A stretch of DNA of 64,000 nt from Sinorhizobium numidicum (lineage in GTDB: Bacteria; Pseudomonadota; Alphaproteobacteria; Rhizobiales; Rhizobiaceae). The stretch covers positions 2,292,001 to 2,356,000 of the forward strand of contig NZ_CP120368.1 in NCBI RefSeq assembly GCF_029892045.1, written 5' to 3'. The number at the start of each line of letters is the position of its first letter. Positions within the stretch are counted from its first letter, which is position 1. Below, in pieces: positions 39,987-48,589 of the stretch. The notes under the pieces were generated by a model. That model saw nothing but the letters and a program-made list of their open reading frames with translations, had not been told where the DNA came from and ran no database searches. The position numbers and the translations under genes were made by a program.

Positions 39987-42455
39987 CTACCCAGGCTTGT
40001 GACAAAGTCGATCGAGCACGTCTCGAAGCGCAGTGGCGGCTTGGTCACGCTCGTCAGCAGACATCAACTCGGGCTCAGCTTCTAGTCTGAGATGCGGCAG
40101 TTCGGTTCGAACGGGGCGCCGGGCAGCGACAAGATTGCCCTTCAGATCGATGACGCGATAGGTGGCGACCGGATAGGCGATCCCCTTGACGTGGATGTGC
40201 CCCAGTACGTCGCAGTCGATCATGTCCTTCACTTGCGCAAACGTCTCATAGGAAATGAGCACGGTCCCTGGCTGCGCCTCCTGCTCAAGACGTGAGGCGA
40301 GATTCACAGCGCCGCCGATTATCGTGTAGTCCATCCGGTCCTCGCTGCCGAAGTTGCCGACAGTGCAGTAGTCGGTGTGAATGCCGATGCGGCATTGCAG
40401 CGGTGTTTCAATTCCAATGTCGCGCCAGATTTCGGCAAGTTCGCTCATCCGCTTCTGCATGGTGAGAGCCATCCGAACACAGGCGAGCGCGTCCTCCTTG
40501 ACGCCGCGAGTCTCCGGATCGCCGAAAAACATCACGATCGCATCGCCGACATACTTATCGATCGTCGCGCCGTGATCGGAAGCAATTTTCGACATTTCCG
40601 TCAGATAGTGGTTGAGGAGCTGGGTGAGAACCTCGGACTCCATTTTGTCACTGGCCTCGGTAAACCCGGCGATATCCGAGAAGCATATTGTCAGCTTCTT
40701 CCGCTGGCTGGCGATCCTGACGTCCTGACGTCCAGTGAATATCGAGTTGTACACCTGGGGCGCCAGGTATTTCGCCAGCTTGCTGGAAAGCGCCTCGAGA
40801 GCCGCGGATTTCTCGGCGAGGTTCTCCTCCCGTTGCTTCAGCTCGGTAATATCCGAGTAGACTGCGACGGTGCCGCCGCCGGTGATCCGCCGCTCGCTTA
40901 TCATGATCCATCGCCCGTCGCCTCGCCGCTGCACCCAGGGTTCGCCAGGGTTGCGGTGCCGGGCGAGCCGCTCGGCGACCCATTCCTCGAACCGCCCCTC
41001 AGCATCCCTGATGTAGCCGCGCTCAGCGGATCGGCGAATGATGTGCTCGAATATCGTGCCGGGCGTCAGTTCGATCGCAAGGTCGCTGTAGAGCAGTTCG
41101 CGGTAGCGGCTATTGCTAAGGACAAGCCGGTCCTCCGCGTCGTAGAGAGCGAATCCCTCGGAGATGCTCTCGATGGCATCTATGAGGCGCTGGCGCGCTT
41201 CGGCGACCTCGCGCAGGTTCTTTTCCTCGATCTCGACTGCGGTGTCCCGAAAGAGCCTGAGCGCCTCGGCCATGCGGCCGATTTCGTCATGGCCCGCGGC
41301 AGGCAATGGCACATGAAGATTGCCGCCGGCGATCGCAAGCATGCTTTGGCTCACCCCTCCCAGACGGGCGAGGAGGCTACGGTCGACATAGAGCCAAACA
41401 ACAAGAACGGAACTCAAGAGGCTGAGAAAGGCGGAGCCAAGGACAACTCCGGTCCCGTAGCGCTGGACGACCGCGGCTTCGAGACCGGACGCGGTGATCT
41501 CGCGGTCTGCCGCGGCGACCAGGCGATCGACGGCGGCGGTAAGACTACGCGACAGCTGATTGTTTTCAGCCAGAAGCTCCTCGCCCTGCGCCACGACGGC
41601 GAACTCGTCCTGTCGCGCCTTCGGAATGCTGTTTCCACCGTCGATCAGTGCCTTGAACTCGTTGACCCGCTGCTGGAAACGGCTTTGCAGCCTTTCGTCG
41701 ATCTCGTTGGAGATCGTGTCGAGAACGGCGAGTGACCGGCGCAGCGGAAACAGAGTCAAGGCCAGATCGCCGGGCGTTGGCGCTTCCGCCGTGTTGACCA
41801 GCGCGTCGTCGACGGCCGAGATCTCCTGCTGCGCCTTCTGCTGCGGGATATAGGCCGCTATCGACTGGACCAGGTCGGCCGTCGCCTCCGCGCCTCGATC
41901 CGACGCGAGCGACGTGTCGGCTGTGACCGCCCGCCATTGCTGGAGTTTGGAATTCATCACGAGCATACCGGGCGCCAGAAGGCGCTGGCTTGCATTTGTC
42001 GTAGCCGACAGGCGGCGTAACAGTTCCTCTTTGCGCGCCACCACGGTGAGGCGGGCGGCGACAACATCGTTTAGGGCGTCGAGATTGCGCCGCAGACCAA
42101 GCACCGCAGCCTCGATCTCAGCCACCACCGCCGTGTTAGTCTTGGCGCCTTTGAGAGCGGCAAGCAGTTCCTCGAGGCGCGTCATCTCGGCCGCGATCGC
42201 AGCCGAGACCTCGTTGTGCTGAGCCTTGCTGGTCGAAGCAAGTACGGCGGGCGCACTGGCGGCGACCCGCTCGGCCTGGCGCGACAGCTGGAGAGACGCG
42301 AGCGCCGACGGCACACGCTCCTTGGTGATGCGCTCGACGACCTCCCCCACCTCGAGGAAGGCATAGAGAGCGGCGGCTGTCGCGAGCACCGCGAAGGTGC
42401 TGATACCAAAAAAAGCGAGCAACAGGCGGCCGCGTATGCCGAGACGCTTAACCAT
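39987..42455 (-). CDS. Membrane sensor adenylate/guanylate cyclase (HAMP-PAS-CHD)
   Basis: 822 residues. TM1 about 12-32 and TM2 about 335-355 enclose a large helical periplasmic sensor domain rich in Leu/Ala/Glu. A HAMP domain follows ([34 protein letters not shown]), then a PAS domain about 428-545 ([32 protein letters not shown]). The class III cyclase domain has the metal Asp in [25 protein letters not shown], and the transition-state-type [13 protein letters not shown]. Nucleotide specificity is not certain, with cAMP more likely. The gene lies directly downstream of a broken periplasmic binding-protein gene, which may once have fed it a ligand. Confidence 0.93.
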   Translation of the reverse strand: MVKRLGIRGRLLLAFFGISTFAVLATAAALYAFLEVGEVVERITKERVPSALASLQLSRQAERVAASAPAVLASTSKAQHNEVSAAIAAEMTRLEELLAALKGAKTNTAVVAEIEAAVLGLRRNLDALNDVVAARLTVVARKEELLRRLSATTNASQRLLAPGMLVMNSKLQQWRAVTADTSLASDRGAEATADLVQSIAAYIPQQKAQQEISAVDDALVNTAEAPTPGDLALTLFPLRRSLAVLDTISNEIDERLQSRFQQRVNEFKALIDGGNSIPKARQDEFAVVAQGEELLAENNQLSRSLTAAVDRLVAAADREITASGLEAAVVQRYGTGVVLGSAFLSLLSSVLVVWLYVDRSLLARLGGVSQSMLAIAGGNLHVPLPAAGHDEIGRMAEALRLFRDTAVEIEEKNLREVAEARQRLIDAIESISEGFALYDAEDRLVLSNSRYRELLYSDLAIELTPGTIFEHIIRRSAERGYIRDAEGRFEEWVAERLARHRNPGEPWVQRRGDGRWIMISERRITGGGTVAVYSDITELKQREENLAEKSAALEALSSKLAKYLAPQVYNSIFTGRQDVRIASQRKKLTICFSDIAGFTEASDKMESEVLTQLLNHYLTEMSKIASDHGATIDKYVGDAIVMFFGDPETRGVKEDALACVRMALTMQKRMSELAEIWRDIGIETPLQCRIGIHTDYCTVGNFGSEDRMDYTIIGGAVNLASRLEQEAQPGTVLISYETFAQVKDMIDCDVLGHIHVKGIAYPVATYRVIDLKGNLVAARRPVRTELPHLRLEAEPELMSADERDQAATALRDVLDRLCHKPG

Positions 42456-42538
42456 CGCGGCGACGCATTGATTCAGCTGGCGCGGCCAATAGGGTCTGCA
42501 CAGATTGGCTCAAAGCGAACCGCCGGATCGGTGGTCCG

Positions 42539-43638
42539 TTACTCCAACGGCACGTATTCGCCACCCTTCCAGACATACCATACCCAACTCTGAACAGTGA
42601 GGTCGCCCTTGTTATCAAAGTCCACACGGCCCAACACAGTATCAAATTGATTGCCGCGCAGCGACGCAATCACGGCTTGGAGGTCTAGTGAGCCTGCCTT
42701 CTCGACCGCCTGCGACCAAGTCTGGGCGGCGCCGTAACTGTGCAGCGTCCAGGAATCGGGTTCGAAGTTCTCGGCTCGGAATCGTTCGACGACTTTGGCC
42801 GCTTCGGCGTTTCGACGCGGGTCGGGGACAAAGGTGAAGAGCGTGCCCTCGGCGGCCGGGCCGGCAATCAGGCCAAATGCCTCGGTCGCCTATCGTCACC
42901 CGAGATCAGTTGAACCGAGTAGCCCCGATCGCGCGCCGCGCGGACCATAAGCGCAGCCTCGGTATGATACCCGCCCATGTACAGCACGGCGATATCCGCC
43001 CCCTGTAACGTGCTGATCTCGGCCGAGTAGTCGTCTTTCCCGGGAGTGTAGCCTTCATAGATCGATTCGGTCACGCCCCGCTTGTTCAGCTGCTTTCTTG
43101 TCTCATCGGCGAGACCCTTCCCATACGTCGTGTTGTCGTGAAGGATCGCGATCTTCTTGTCGCTCCAATGATCGGCCAAGTAGTTGCCGGCCTCGAAGCC
43201 CTGCGCATCGTCGCGACTGCAGACGCGGAAAACGTTGGCGCGGCCTTGCTCGGTCAACATCGGATTGGTCGAGGATGGCGAAATCTGCAGAACTCCTGCT
43301 GCCTCGTACACCTTCGATGCCGGGATCGAGGCTCCAGAGCAGTAGTGCCCGACGACGAACACTACACCGTCAGCCACCAGTTTTTGGGCAGCAGCCACCG
43401 CTTGCTCGGGATCGCAGAAGTCGTCGACCGTGATGAGCCGCACCTGCTGGCCGAGGACGCCGCCCGCCGAATTGATGTCGGCCACAGCCACCTCTGCGCC
43501 GCGCTTCAATTGCGTGCCAGTCCATTCGAGCTTTCCGGTCATCGGGCCTGCGACCCCGATCAGCACCTCCGCCCGTGCAGGACAGCTAAGCGCGGCGGCC
43601 GCGAGCGCGACAACAGCAATCGTGACAATACGGTGCAT
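42539..43638 (-). pseudogene. Branched-chain amino-acid-type periplasmic binding protein, one frameshift
   Basis: Signal MHRIVTIAVVALAAAALSCP then ARA, then a LivK-like type I binding fold: VLIGVAGPMTGKLEWTGTQL, DINSAGGVLGQQVRLITVDD, FVVGHYCSGASIPASKVYEA, TLQGADIAVLYMGGYHTEAA and LISGDD. At about 42887 one base is missing. The other frame continues TEAFGLIAGPAAEGTLFTFV, NFEPDSWTLHSYGAAQTWSQ, RVDFDNKGDLTVQSWVWYVW then KGGEYVPLE and a stop at 42539. With one base restored it is a full-length protein of about 366 residues. As written it stops after GDDRRPRHLA. Confidence 0.82.
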
Positions 43639-44105
43639 GGATGCAACCCCAAGGGCCGTAGCTTACGCCAATCCCGTCAGCGCCGACAGTCCTTTTCCGC
43701 CAGCCTGGATATCTTGGCTGTTCCTACAGCGCACACGGTTCGTCGTTGATTAGCGTTCTACCTGGGTTTGGCATTTTCCTGCACGGGCTAGTTGGGAATC
43801 AGGATTCGCGATCTGGCCCTTTGCGGAGCGAAACTCTCGATGACGGGCTAAAGCCCTCGCTTGCTGAGTTTCTCAGCAAATCGGATTCTAAGCGGTTGTT
43901 CCCACCGCATGCTACGGGATGGATCGTCCCCTTTGCAGACGTCCCGGTCCCGACCAATGAAGGTCGCTTTCGGGTGCAAAGTTCGCGTTGGCGCACTTGT
44001 ATCTGAACCGGCACGAAGCGCCATGAGCGGTCTTTCACCGGAGGCATTGAACGACCGGAGGCGGCCGATTTCGGCCATCACCCACTCAGAAAAAGCGCGC
44101 GGTCA
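43639..44105. other. Intergenic region without a supported gene
   Basis: About 470 bases. Frames on both strands look random. It must carry the promoter of the binding-protein gene. No repeat was recognised. Confidence 0.4.
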
Positions 44106-44495
44106 CTAGCTGTCGCTCTGCGGTAGACCGTCTGTGATTTCGTAGTAGTCGCCCTTGTCCCCGACGAATGTGTGTTTGGAGAGACGCAATCCGGTCGGGC
44201 CATCGAATAGACCCATCGAGACAGCCGTGAGCTGATAGCCATCAATCATGGGCTTCCAGAACAACGTCGAGCCGCACTCAGAACAGAATCCACGTTCGAC
44301 CTTGTCGGACGATCGGTACCAACGGACGTGTTGCTCACCGCCGACTGAGAGCGCGTCGCGCCGAACATTCACAGCAGCGAGGACGTGGCCAGACTGTTTC
44401 CGACACATCCTGCAATGGCAAGCTTCAGGCTGATGTTCAATTGGGCCGGTGACCTCGACGCTCACACTGCCGCACAGGCACGTGCCCCTCAACAT
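44106..44495 (-). CDS. GFA/CENP-V domain protein
   Basis: ATG at 44495 (MLRGTCLCGSVSVEVTGPIE) follows GGAGAGATGCC. The Cys pattern GTCLCGSV, CHCRMCRKQSG, FCSECGSTLFW is the double zinc-binding signature of the GFA fold, closer to the family consensus than the copy at 15035. A glutathione-dependent reaction is known only for the founding formaldehyde-activating enzyme. This one's substrate is open. No operon partner. Confidence 0.88.
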   Translation of the reverse strand: MLRGTCLCGSVSVEVTGPIEHQPEACHCRMCRKQSGHVLAAVNVRRDALSVGGEQHVRWYRSSDKVERGFCSECGSTLFWKPMIDGYQLTAVSMGLFDGPTGLRLSKHTFVGDKGDYYEITDGLPQSDS

Positions 44496-44510
44496 GGCAT
44501 CTCTCCACAT

Positions 44511-44805
44511 TTGACATCGCCGTCCTCGCTATTCGGCGGTACTCGTGATGGCAGTCAAATGTACGACTGGAATTGGCCAACCACGTGACGTTCGTGCTGT
44601 GTTTGGCGAAGGGCGAGCAACCCCGAACCGGACATTGGTGCCTTTCGTGACGAAGGTCCGCACGGGGTCGATTCCGGTCGTCGGCAAGGCGGTGAGAGGG
44701 AAAGAAAGGCCTTTGCCCCTCTCACGCCGACAGCGGCTTTATGCACCTGAAAAGACGCGCGGCGGCGTAATGGACACGGGCACTTGCCGTTGCTACTCTT
44801 CTCGG
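44511..44805. other. Intergenic DNA with a RIME scrap
   Basis: No gene. GGCTTTATGCACCTGAAAAG then ACGCGCGGCGGCGTA at about 44733-44768 is a diverged second palindrome of RIME1. Confidence 0.4.
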
Positions 44806-44908
44806 GCGGGATCAGGAAACATGGGAAGCGGTTTTCGGCGGTATCCCGCGGTTCACTTCTTGGATCGGGACGAGGAAAGTGCGAGCGGTTTCCGCCCGCA
44901 TCCCGCGC
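44806..44908. repeat. Two tandem GGAAAAGTG-type palindromic repeats
   Basis: Copy 1, 44806-44850: GCGGGATCAGGAAACATGGG then AAGCGGTTTTCGG...ATCCCGC. Copy 2, 44863-44908: TCGGGACGAGGAAAGTGCGA, GCGGTTTCCGCCCGCATCCC. Tandem arrangement as at 23593-23690. Confidence 0.72.
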
Positions 44909-44960
44909 CAACTGGACTTGGCGGCGCGGCGAGCGGATGGCGGCATCCAGTTCATCGCGC

Positions 44961-45060
44961 CCACAGCAGCGTGGGTCTTTCAAGACGCGCAAAGGTGGCT
45001 GCAACACTTTGGATAGGCGCATGGCTTTGAATCGGCTGCGATTTGAGGAGCCATGCAGCA
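44961..45060 (-). repeat. Diverged RIME1-type element in the leader of the cyclase-TPR gene
   Basis: CCCACAGCAGCGTGGGTCTT, CAAGACGCGCAAAGGTGGCT and GGAGCCATGCAGCA follow the reverse consensus with substitutions. It ends 18 bases before the cyclase ATG. Confidence 0.75.
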
Positions 45061-45078
45061 GGATCGGGAGATTGGCGC

Positions 45079-46848
45079 ATGAGGCGGCTGGCAGCGATCC
45101 TCGACGCGGATGTCGTCGGTTATAGCCGGCTGATGGGGCTTGACGAGGCCGGCACGTTCCGGGCGTGGAAGGCATGCCGGGGCGCTTTGATCACGCCTGC
45201 CGTCGCCAACCACGGCGGACGTATCGTCAAGCAGACTGGTGACGGCCTGCTTGCGGAATTCGCGAGCGTTACCGATGCGGTCGCCTGCGCAATGGCGATC
45301 CAGCATATGATGTCGCAACACAATGAGGGCGCGGAAACCGGGCGCATCGAGCTTCGCATCGGCATCCACCTCGGCGACATCATCGTCGATGAGGGCGACC
45401 TCCACGGAGACGGCGTCACGCTTGCTGCGCGCCTCCAGGAGATCGCGCCGCCGGGCGGTATCTGCGTTTCCCAGCAGGTCTACGACCTGATCGGGTCGAA
45501 ACTCGATTTTCCCGCGCTCGACGTCGGCCGCCGCACGCTTGATGGTATTCACGGGCCGGTCCGCGTCTGGCGATGGCAGCCGGGCGAGACCGGTGAGCAG
45601 GTGGCCGCGGCCGCCCCCGATGATCGGCCTTTGCCGGATCACAAGCGTCCCTCGATCGCCGTGCTGCCCTTCATCAACATGTCGAGCGTCGACGAGCAGG
45701 AACATTTTTCCGACGGCTTCACGGAGGAGCTGATCGCCACGCTCGCCCGCTGCCGATGGCTGCGCGTTGTCGCCCGCAACTCATCCTTCACCTACAAGGG
45801 CAAGCCCGTGGACGTCCGCAAGGTCGCGGAGGACCTTGGCGTAAAATACGTGATCGAAGGCAGCATTCGCCGGGCGGGAAACCGCATCCGCATCACGGCG
45901 CAATTATTGAGCGGCGAGACCGGCATGCTCCTCTGGGCAGAACGATATGATCGGACGCTCGACGACGTCTTCGTGCTTCAGGACGAGATTGCCGGCCAGA
46001 TCACCGGCACCGTCGGACCGGAGCTCGGCATCATCGAGTTTGCCGCCCTTCGCGGCCATACCGCCGCAGATATGGACGCCTGGAATATCTATCTGCAGGG
46101 GCTCTGGCACCTCTACAAGTTCAATCTCGACGACCTGAAGATCGCGAAGGGGCTCTTCGAGCGGGCAATCGGCCTCGAGCCGTCTTTCGCCCAGGCCCAT
46201 GCGCGCCTTGCCTATGTCCACATCCAGCTCGGCTGGTATGGCCCGCTGGACGAGCGCGCCGAGCGCATCCGCGACGCCATCGACCTCGCCGGGCGGGCGA
46301 TCGCCCTCGACGACCGCGAGCCCGCCGCGCATGTGGCGCTCGGCCGGGCCTTAGCGCTGAGCGGTGCGCCGGAGCGCGGCATCGAGCATCTGCGCAATGC
46401 GCTCAGGCTCGATCCGAGCTTTGCGCAGGGCCATTTCGCCCTCGGGCAGGCGCTCTGCTACGTCGAGCGTCCGGAAGAAGGCATTGCCGAAATCAACGAA
46501 GCGTTCCGGCTGAGCCCGCGCGATCCGCATCGCTGGACCTTCCACAACATGCTCGCGCTCGCCCATTACCAGTCGGGCCGGGTCGCGGAAGCCGCCGAAG
46601 CAGCGCGCACGTCGCTGCGCCAGGAAAACGTCACCTTCTGGCCGGCAATGGTGCTGGCGGCCGCACTTGGCGCCGAAGGCCGCACCGCCGAAGCGCGCGA
46701 AGCGGTCGAGGCCCTTCGCCGTTGGCGCCCCGATATGACCGCCGCGAAAGCACGGGCCGAATTCTATTTCGGCAGCGTGCCGGCCATGTCAGAAGATTTC
46801 GTCGACCGGTTCGTGGCCGATTTGCGCCGCGCCGGTCTCCCGGAATAG
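45079..46848 (+). CDS. Adenylate cyclase with TolB-like and TPR domains
   Basis: 589 residues from ATG at 45079 (MRRLAAILDADVVGYSRLMG) after GGATCGGGAG. The N-terminal class III cyclase domain shows the metal Asp in ILDADVVGYSRLM, KQTGDGLLAEF and HGDGVTLAARLQ. A middle domain follows with SIAVLPFINMSSVDEQEHFS then DGFTEELIATLARCRWLRVV and GVKYVIEGSIRRAGNRIRIT. The C-terminus is TPR repeats (LEPSFAQAHARLAYVHIQLG, LDPSFAQGHFALGQALCYVE). No TM segment is seen, so it is cytoplasmic. Rhizobia carry many such cyclases, used in symbiosis and stress signalling. The signal for this one is unknown. Confidence 0.92.
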   Translation: MRRLAAILDADVVGYSRLMGLDEAGTFRAWKACRGALITPAVANHGGRIVKQTGDGLLAEFASVTDAVACAMAIQHMMSQHNEGAETGRIELRIGIHLGDIIVDEGDLHGDGVTLAARLQEIAPPGGICVSQQVYDLIGSKLDFPALDVGRRTLDGIHGPVRVWRWQPGETGEQVAAAAPDDRPLPDHKRPSIAVLPFINMSSVDEQEHFSDGFTEELIATLARCRWLRVVARNSSFTYKGKPVDVRKVAEDLGVKYVIEGSIRRAGNRIRITAQLLSGETGMLLWAERYDRTLDDVFVLQDEIAGQITGTVGPELGIIEFAALRGHTAADMDAWNIYLQGLWHLYKFNLDDLKIAKGLFERAIGLEPSFAQAHARLAYVHIQLGWYGPLDERAERIRDAIDLAGRAIALDDREPAAHVALGRALALSGAPERGIEHLRNALRLDPSFAQGHFALGQALCYVERPEEGIAEINEAFRLSPRDPHRWTFHNMLALAHYQSGRVAEAAEAARTSLRQENVTFWPAMVLAAALGAEGRTAEAREAVEALRRWRPDMTAAKARAEFYFGSVPAMSEDFVDRFVADLRRAGLPE

Positions 46849-46870
46849 GCGCCGTTTCTAAGGCCGCACG

Positions 46871-46920
46871 GGAGCACCCCCTCCCCGCCTGCGGGGACAG
46901 GGCTGGGGCGAGGGGCGGAC
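46871..46920. repeat. Degraded CTCCCCGC-GCGGGGA intergenic repeat
   Basis: CCCCCTCCCCGCCTGCGGGG then ACAGGGCTGGGGCGAGGGGC, related to the element at 14811. Confidence 0.55.
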
Positions 46921-46970
46921 TACAATCCGGAACTACCGTTCGCGGCCCACACCACGTCCCCACCCTTCGA

Positions 46971-48011
46971 TTATTGCAGCGTACGGCTCGACGCCGGCGC
47001 CGGCTGGCCGTTCATGACCTCGGGCTTTGTCGCGTCGCTGCTTGCACGCGCGCCATCGAGGCCCGTCGCCACGACGGACACGCGGAAGGTGCCGTCGAGA
47101 TTGCGGTCGAAGATTGCGCCGACGACGATGTCGGCCTCGTCGTAGACTTCCTCGCGGATGCGGGTTGCCGCCTCGTCCACCTCGAACAGCGTCATGTCCA
47201 TGCCGCCCGAGATCGAGACCAGCACGCCCTTGGCGCCGCGCATCGAGACCTCGTCGAGCAGCGGGTTGGCGATCGCCGCTTCCGCCGCCATCATCGCGCG
47301 GCTGTCGCCGGTCGCCTCGCCCGTCCCCATCATCGCCCGGCCCATGCCCTTCATCACCGTCTTCACGTCGGCGAAGTCGAGGTTCATCAGGCCTTCCTTG
47401 ACGATAAGGTCGGTGATGCAGCTTACGCCGGAATAAAGCACCCGGTCGGCGATCATGAAGGCGTCGGCAAAGGTGGTCTTGGCATCGGCGATGCGGAAGA
47501 GGTTCTGGTTGGGGATGACGATCACCGTATCGGCACTTTCGCGCAGCCGCTCGATGCCCTGCTCCGCCGTCTGCATCCGCCGCTTGCCTTCGAAGCTGAA
47601 GGGCTTGGTGACGACAGCGACGGTCAGAATGCCGGCGCGCCGCGCGGCTTCCGCAATCACCGGTGCTGCCCCCGTGCCGGTGCCGCCGCCCATACCGGCG
47701 GTGACGAAGCACATATGCGTGCCGCCAAGGTGATCCATGATCTCGTCGATCGACTCTTGTGCGGCAGCGTGACCGATGTCCGGCAGCGAGCCCGCGCCGA
47801 GGCCTTCGGTGACGGCGGTGCCCAACTGTATCCGCCGCGCCGCGTTCGACATCGCAAGCGCCTGCGCATCCGTATTGGCTGCGATGAAATCCACCCCCTG
47901 CAGATTTTCGGCGATCATGTTGTTGATCGCGTTGCCGCCGCCGCCACCGACGCCGATGACAGTGATTTTCGGGCGCATCTCCGTGATGATCGGCTTCTTG
48001 TATTCTGTCAT
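46971..48011 (-). CDS. ftsZ2: Tail-less second FtsZ (FtsZ2 type)
   Basis: 346 residues. The tubulin signature [23 protein letters not shown] and the T3/T4 loops are intact. [20 protein letters not shown] and [20 protein letters not shown] complete the GTPase and activation domains. The protein ends soon after [11 protein letters not shown] and lacks the long linker and C-terminal FtsA/ZipA-binding peptide of the main FtsZ. Sinorhizobium has a second, shorter FtsZ of this kind that is not essential for division. The T4-loop segment reads AGSLPDIG, where the main FtsZ usually has AGS.PE.G. Transcribed alone from 48011. Confidence 0.9.
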   Translation of the reverse strand: MTEYKKPIITEMRPKITVIGVGGGGGNAINNMIAENLQGVDFIAANTDAQALAMSNAARRIQLGTAVTEGLGAGSLPDIGHAAAQESIDEIMDHLGGTHMCFVTAGMGGGTGTGAAPVIAEAARRAGILTVAVVTKPFSFEGKRRMQTAEQGIERLRESADTVIVIPNQNLFRIADAKTTFADAFMIADRVLYSGVSCITDLIVKEGLMNLDFADVKTVMKGMGRAMMGTGEATGDSRAMMAAEAAIANPLLDEVSMRGAKGVLVSISGGMDMTLFEVDEAATRIREEVYDEADIVVGAIFDRNLDGTFRVSVVATGLDGARASSDATKPEVMNGQPAPASSRTLQ

Positions 48012-48284
48012 GGCTCTTCTCCTTGGGCAGTTCCCGTCAAAGCTTGTCCGTCCCCCGGAAACTGCGCTCGAAAGCGGGCGGGCGCGAATCAGGCACTCTC
48101 ATTTTAGGAATTCAAAAAAGCCAGAGAGAAGGCAAGAGGGGCAAAAACAAGGCAAGTCCACAGCTACGTGCGTGAGCCGAAGAACGCTGCAGCATGGTAG
48201 GTACCGAAGACCGCCCCCTGTAAAGGAACAAGGATCATCGCTGTACGTTCAAGCCGCATATTCATCAGCGGAGGAGTAACTGCA
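48012..48284. other. Divergent intergenic region
   Basis: About 270 bases holding the ftsZ2-type promoter on one strand and that of the small basic protein on the other. No gene or repeat recognised. Confidence 0.4.
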
Positions 48285-48479
48285 ATGGGTGTCGAACAAG
48301 CCCCGACGCCAAAGGGCAAGCGAGCCGCGCGCGACCTGCACAAGAGCGCCGCGAAAGAAGAGAAAAAGGTGGAAGCGCAGAAGGGATCTGATCTCGCCAA
48401 AGGCGCCAAACGCTTTGAAGAGCGTTCTAAAAGCTCGGACGGCAGGAGTGCAGGAGCGAAGCAGAAGCCAAAGCGGTAG
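48285..48479 (+). CDS. Small Lys-rich basic protein (64 aa)
   Basis: ATG at 48285 follows GCGGAGGAGTAACTGCA, a strong ribosome site. The product is highly charged (GKRAARDLHKSAAKEEKKVE, AQKGSDLAKGAKRFEERSKS) with no hydrophobic core, and is likely disordered or nucleic-acid binding. No named family. The strong ribosome site and coherent composition support it as a real gene. Confidence 0.62.
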   Translation: MGVEQAPTPKGKRAARDLHKSAAKEEKKVEAQKGSDLAKGAKRFEERSKSSDGRSAGAKQKPKR

Positions 48480-48530
48480 CGTCCTGTTTCACCGCTCATC
48501 GGCCGTAGAGCAGAAATCGCTGCCATGCGG

Positions 48531-48566
48531 GCGATCTTCATGCGTCTGAAAAGACGCACGGCGCTG
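48531..48566 (+). repeat. Partial RIME1 (second palindrome)
   Basis: CGATCTTCATGCGTCTGAAA then AGACGCACGGCGCTGA, with the ends missing. It lies 24 bases beyond the HAD-ATPase stop codon. Confidence 0.7.
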
Positions 48567-48589
48567 ATGCAGCGGCAACGCCCTCGCTA

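Noticed and set aside
40377..41735. Long open plus-strand frame opposite the sensor cyclase
   Set aside because: It is the antisense shadow of a high-GC gene. The minus-strand protein has clear HAMP, PAS and cyclase domains.
46722..48107. 461-codon plus-strand frame opposite FtsZ2
   Set aside because: His/Arg-rich shadow; FtsZ signatures are on the minus strand.
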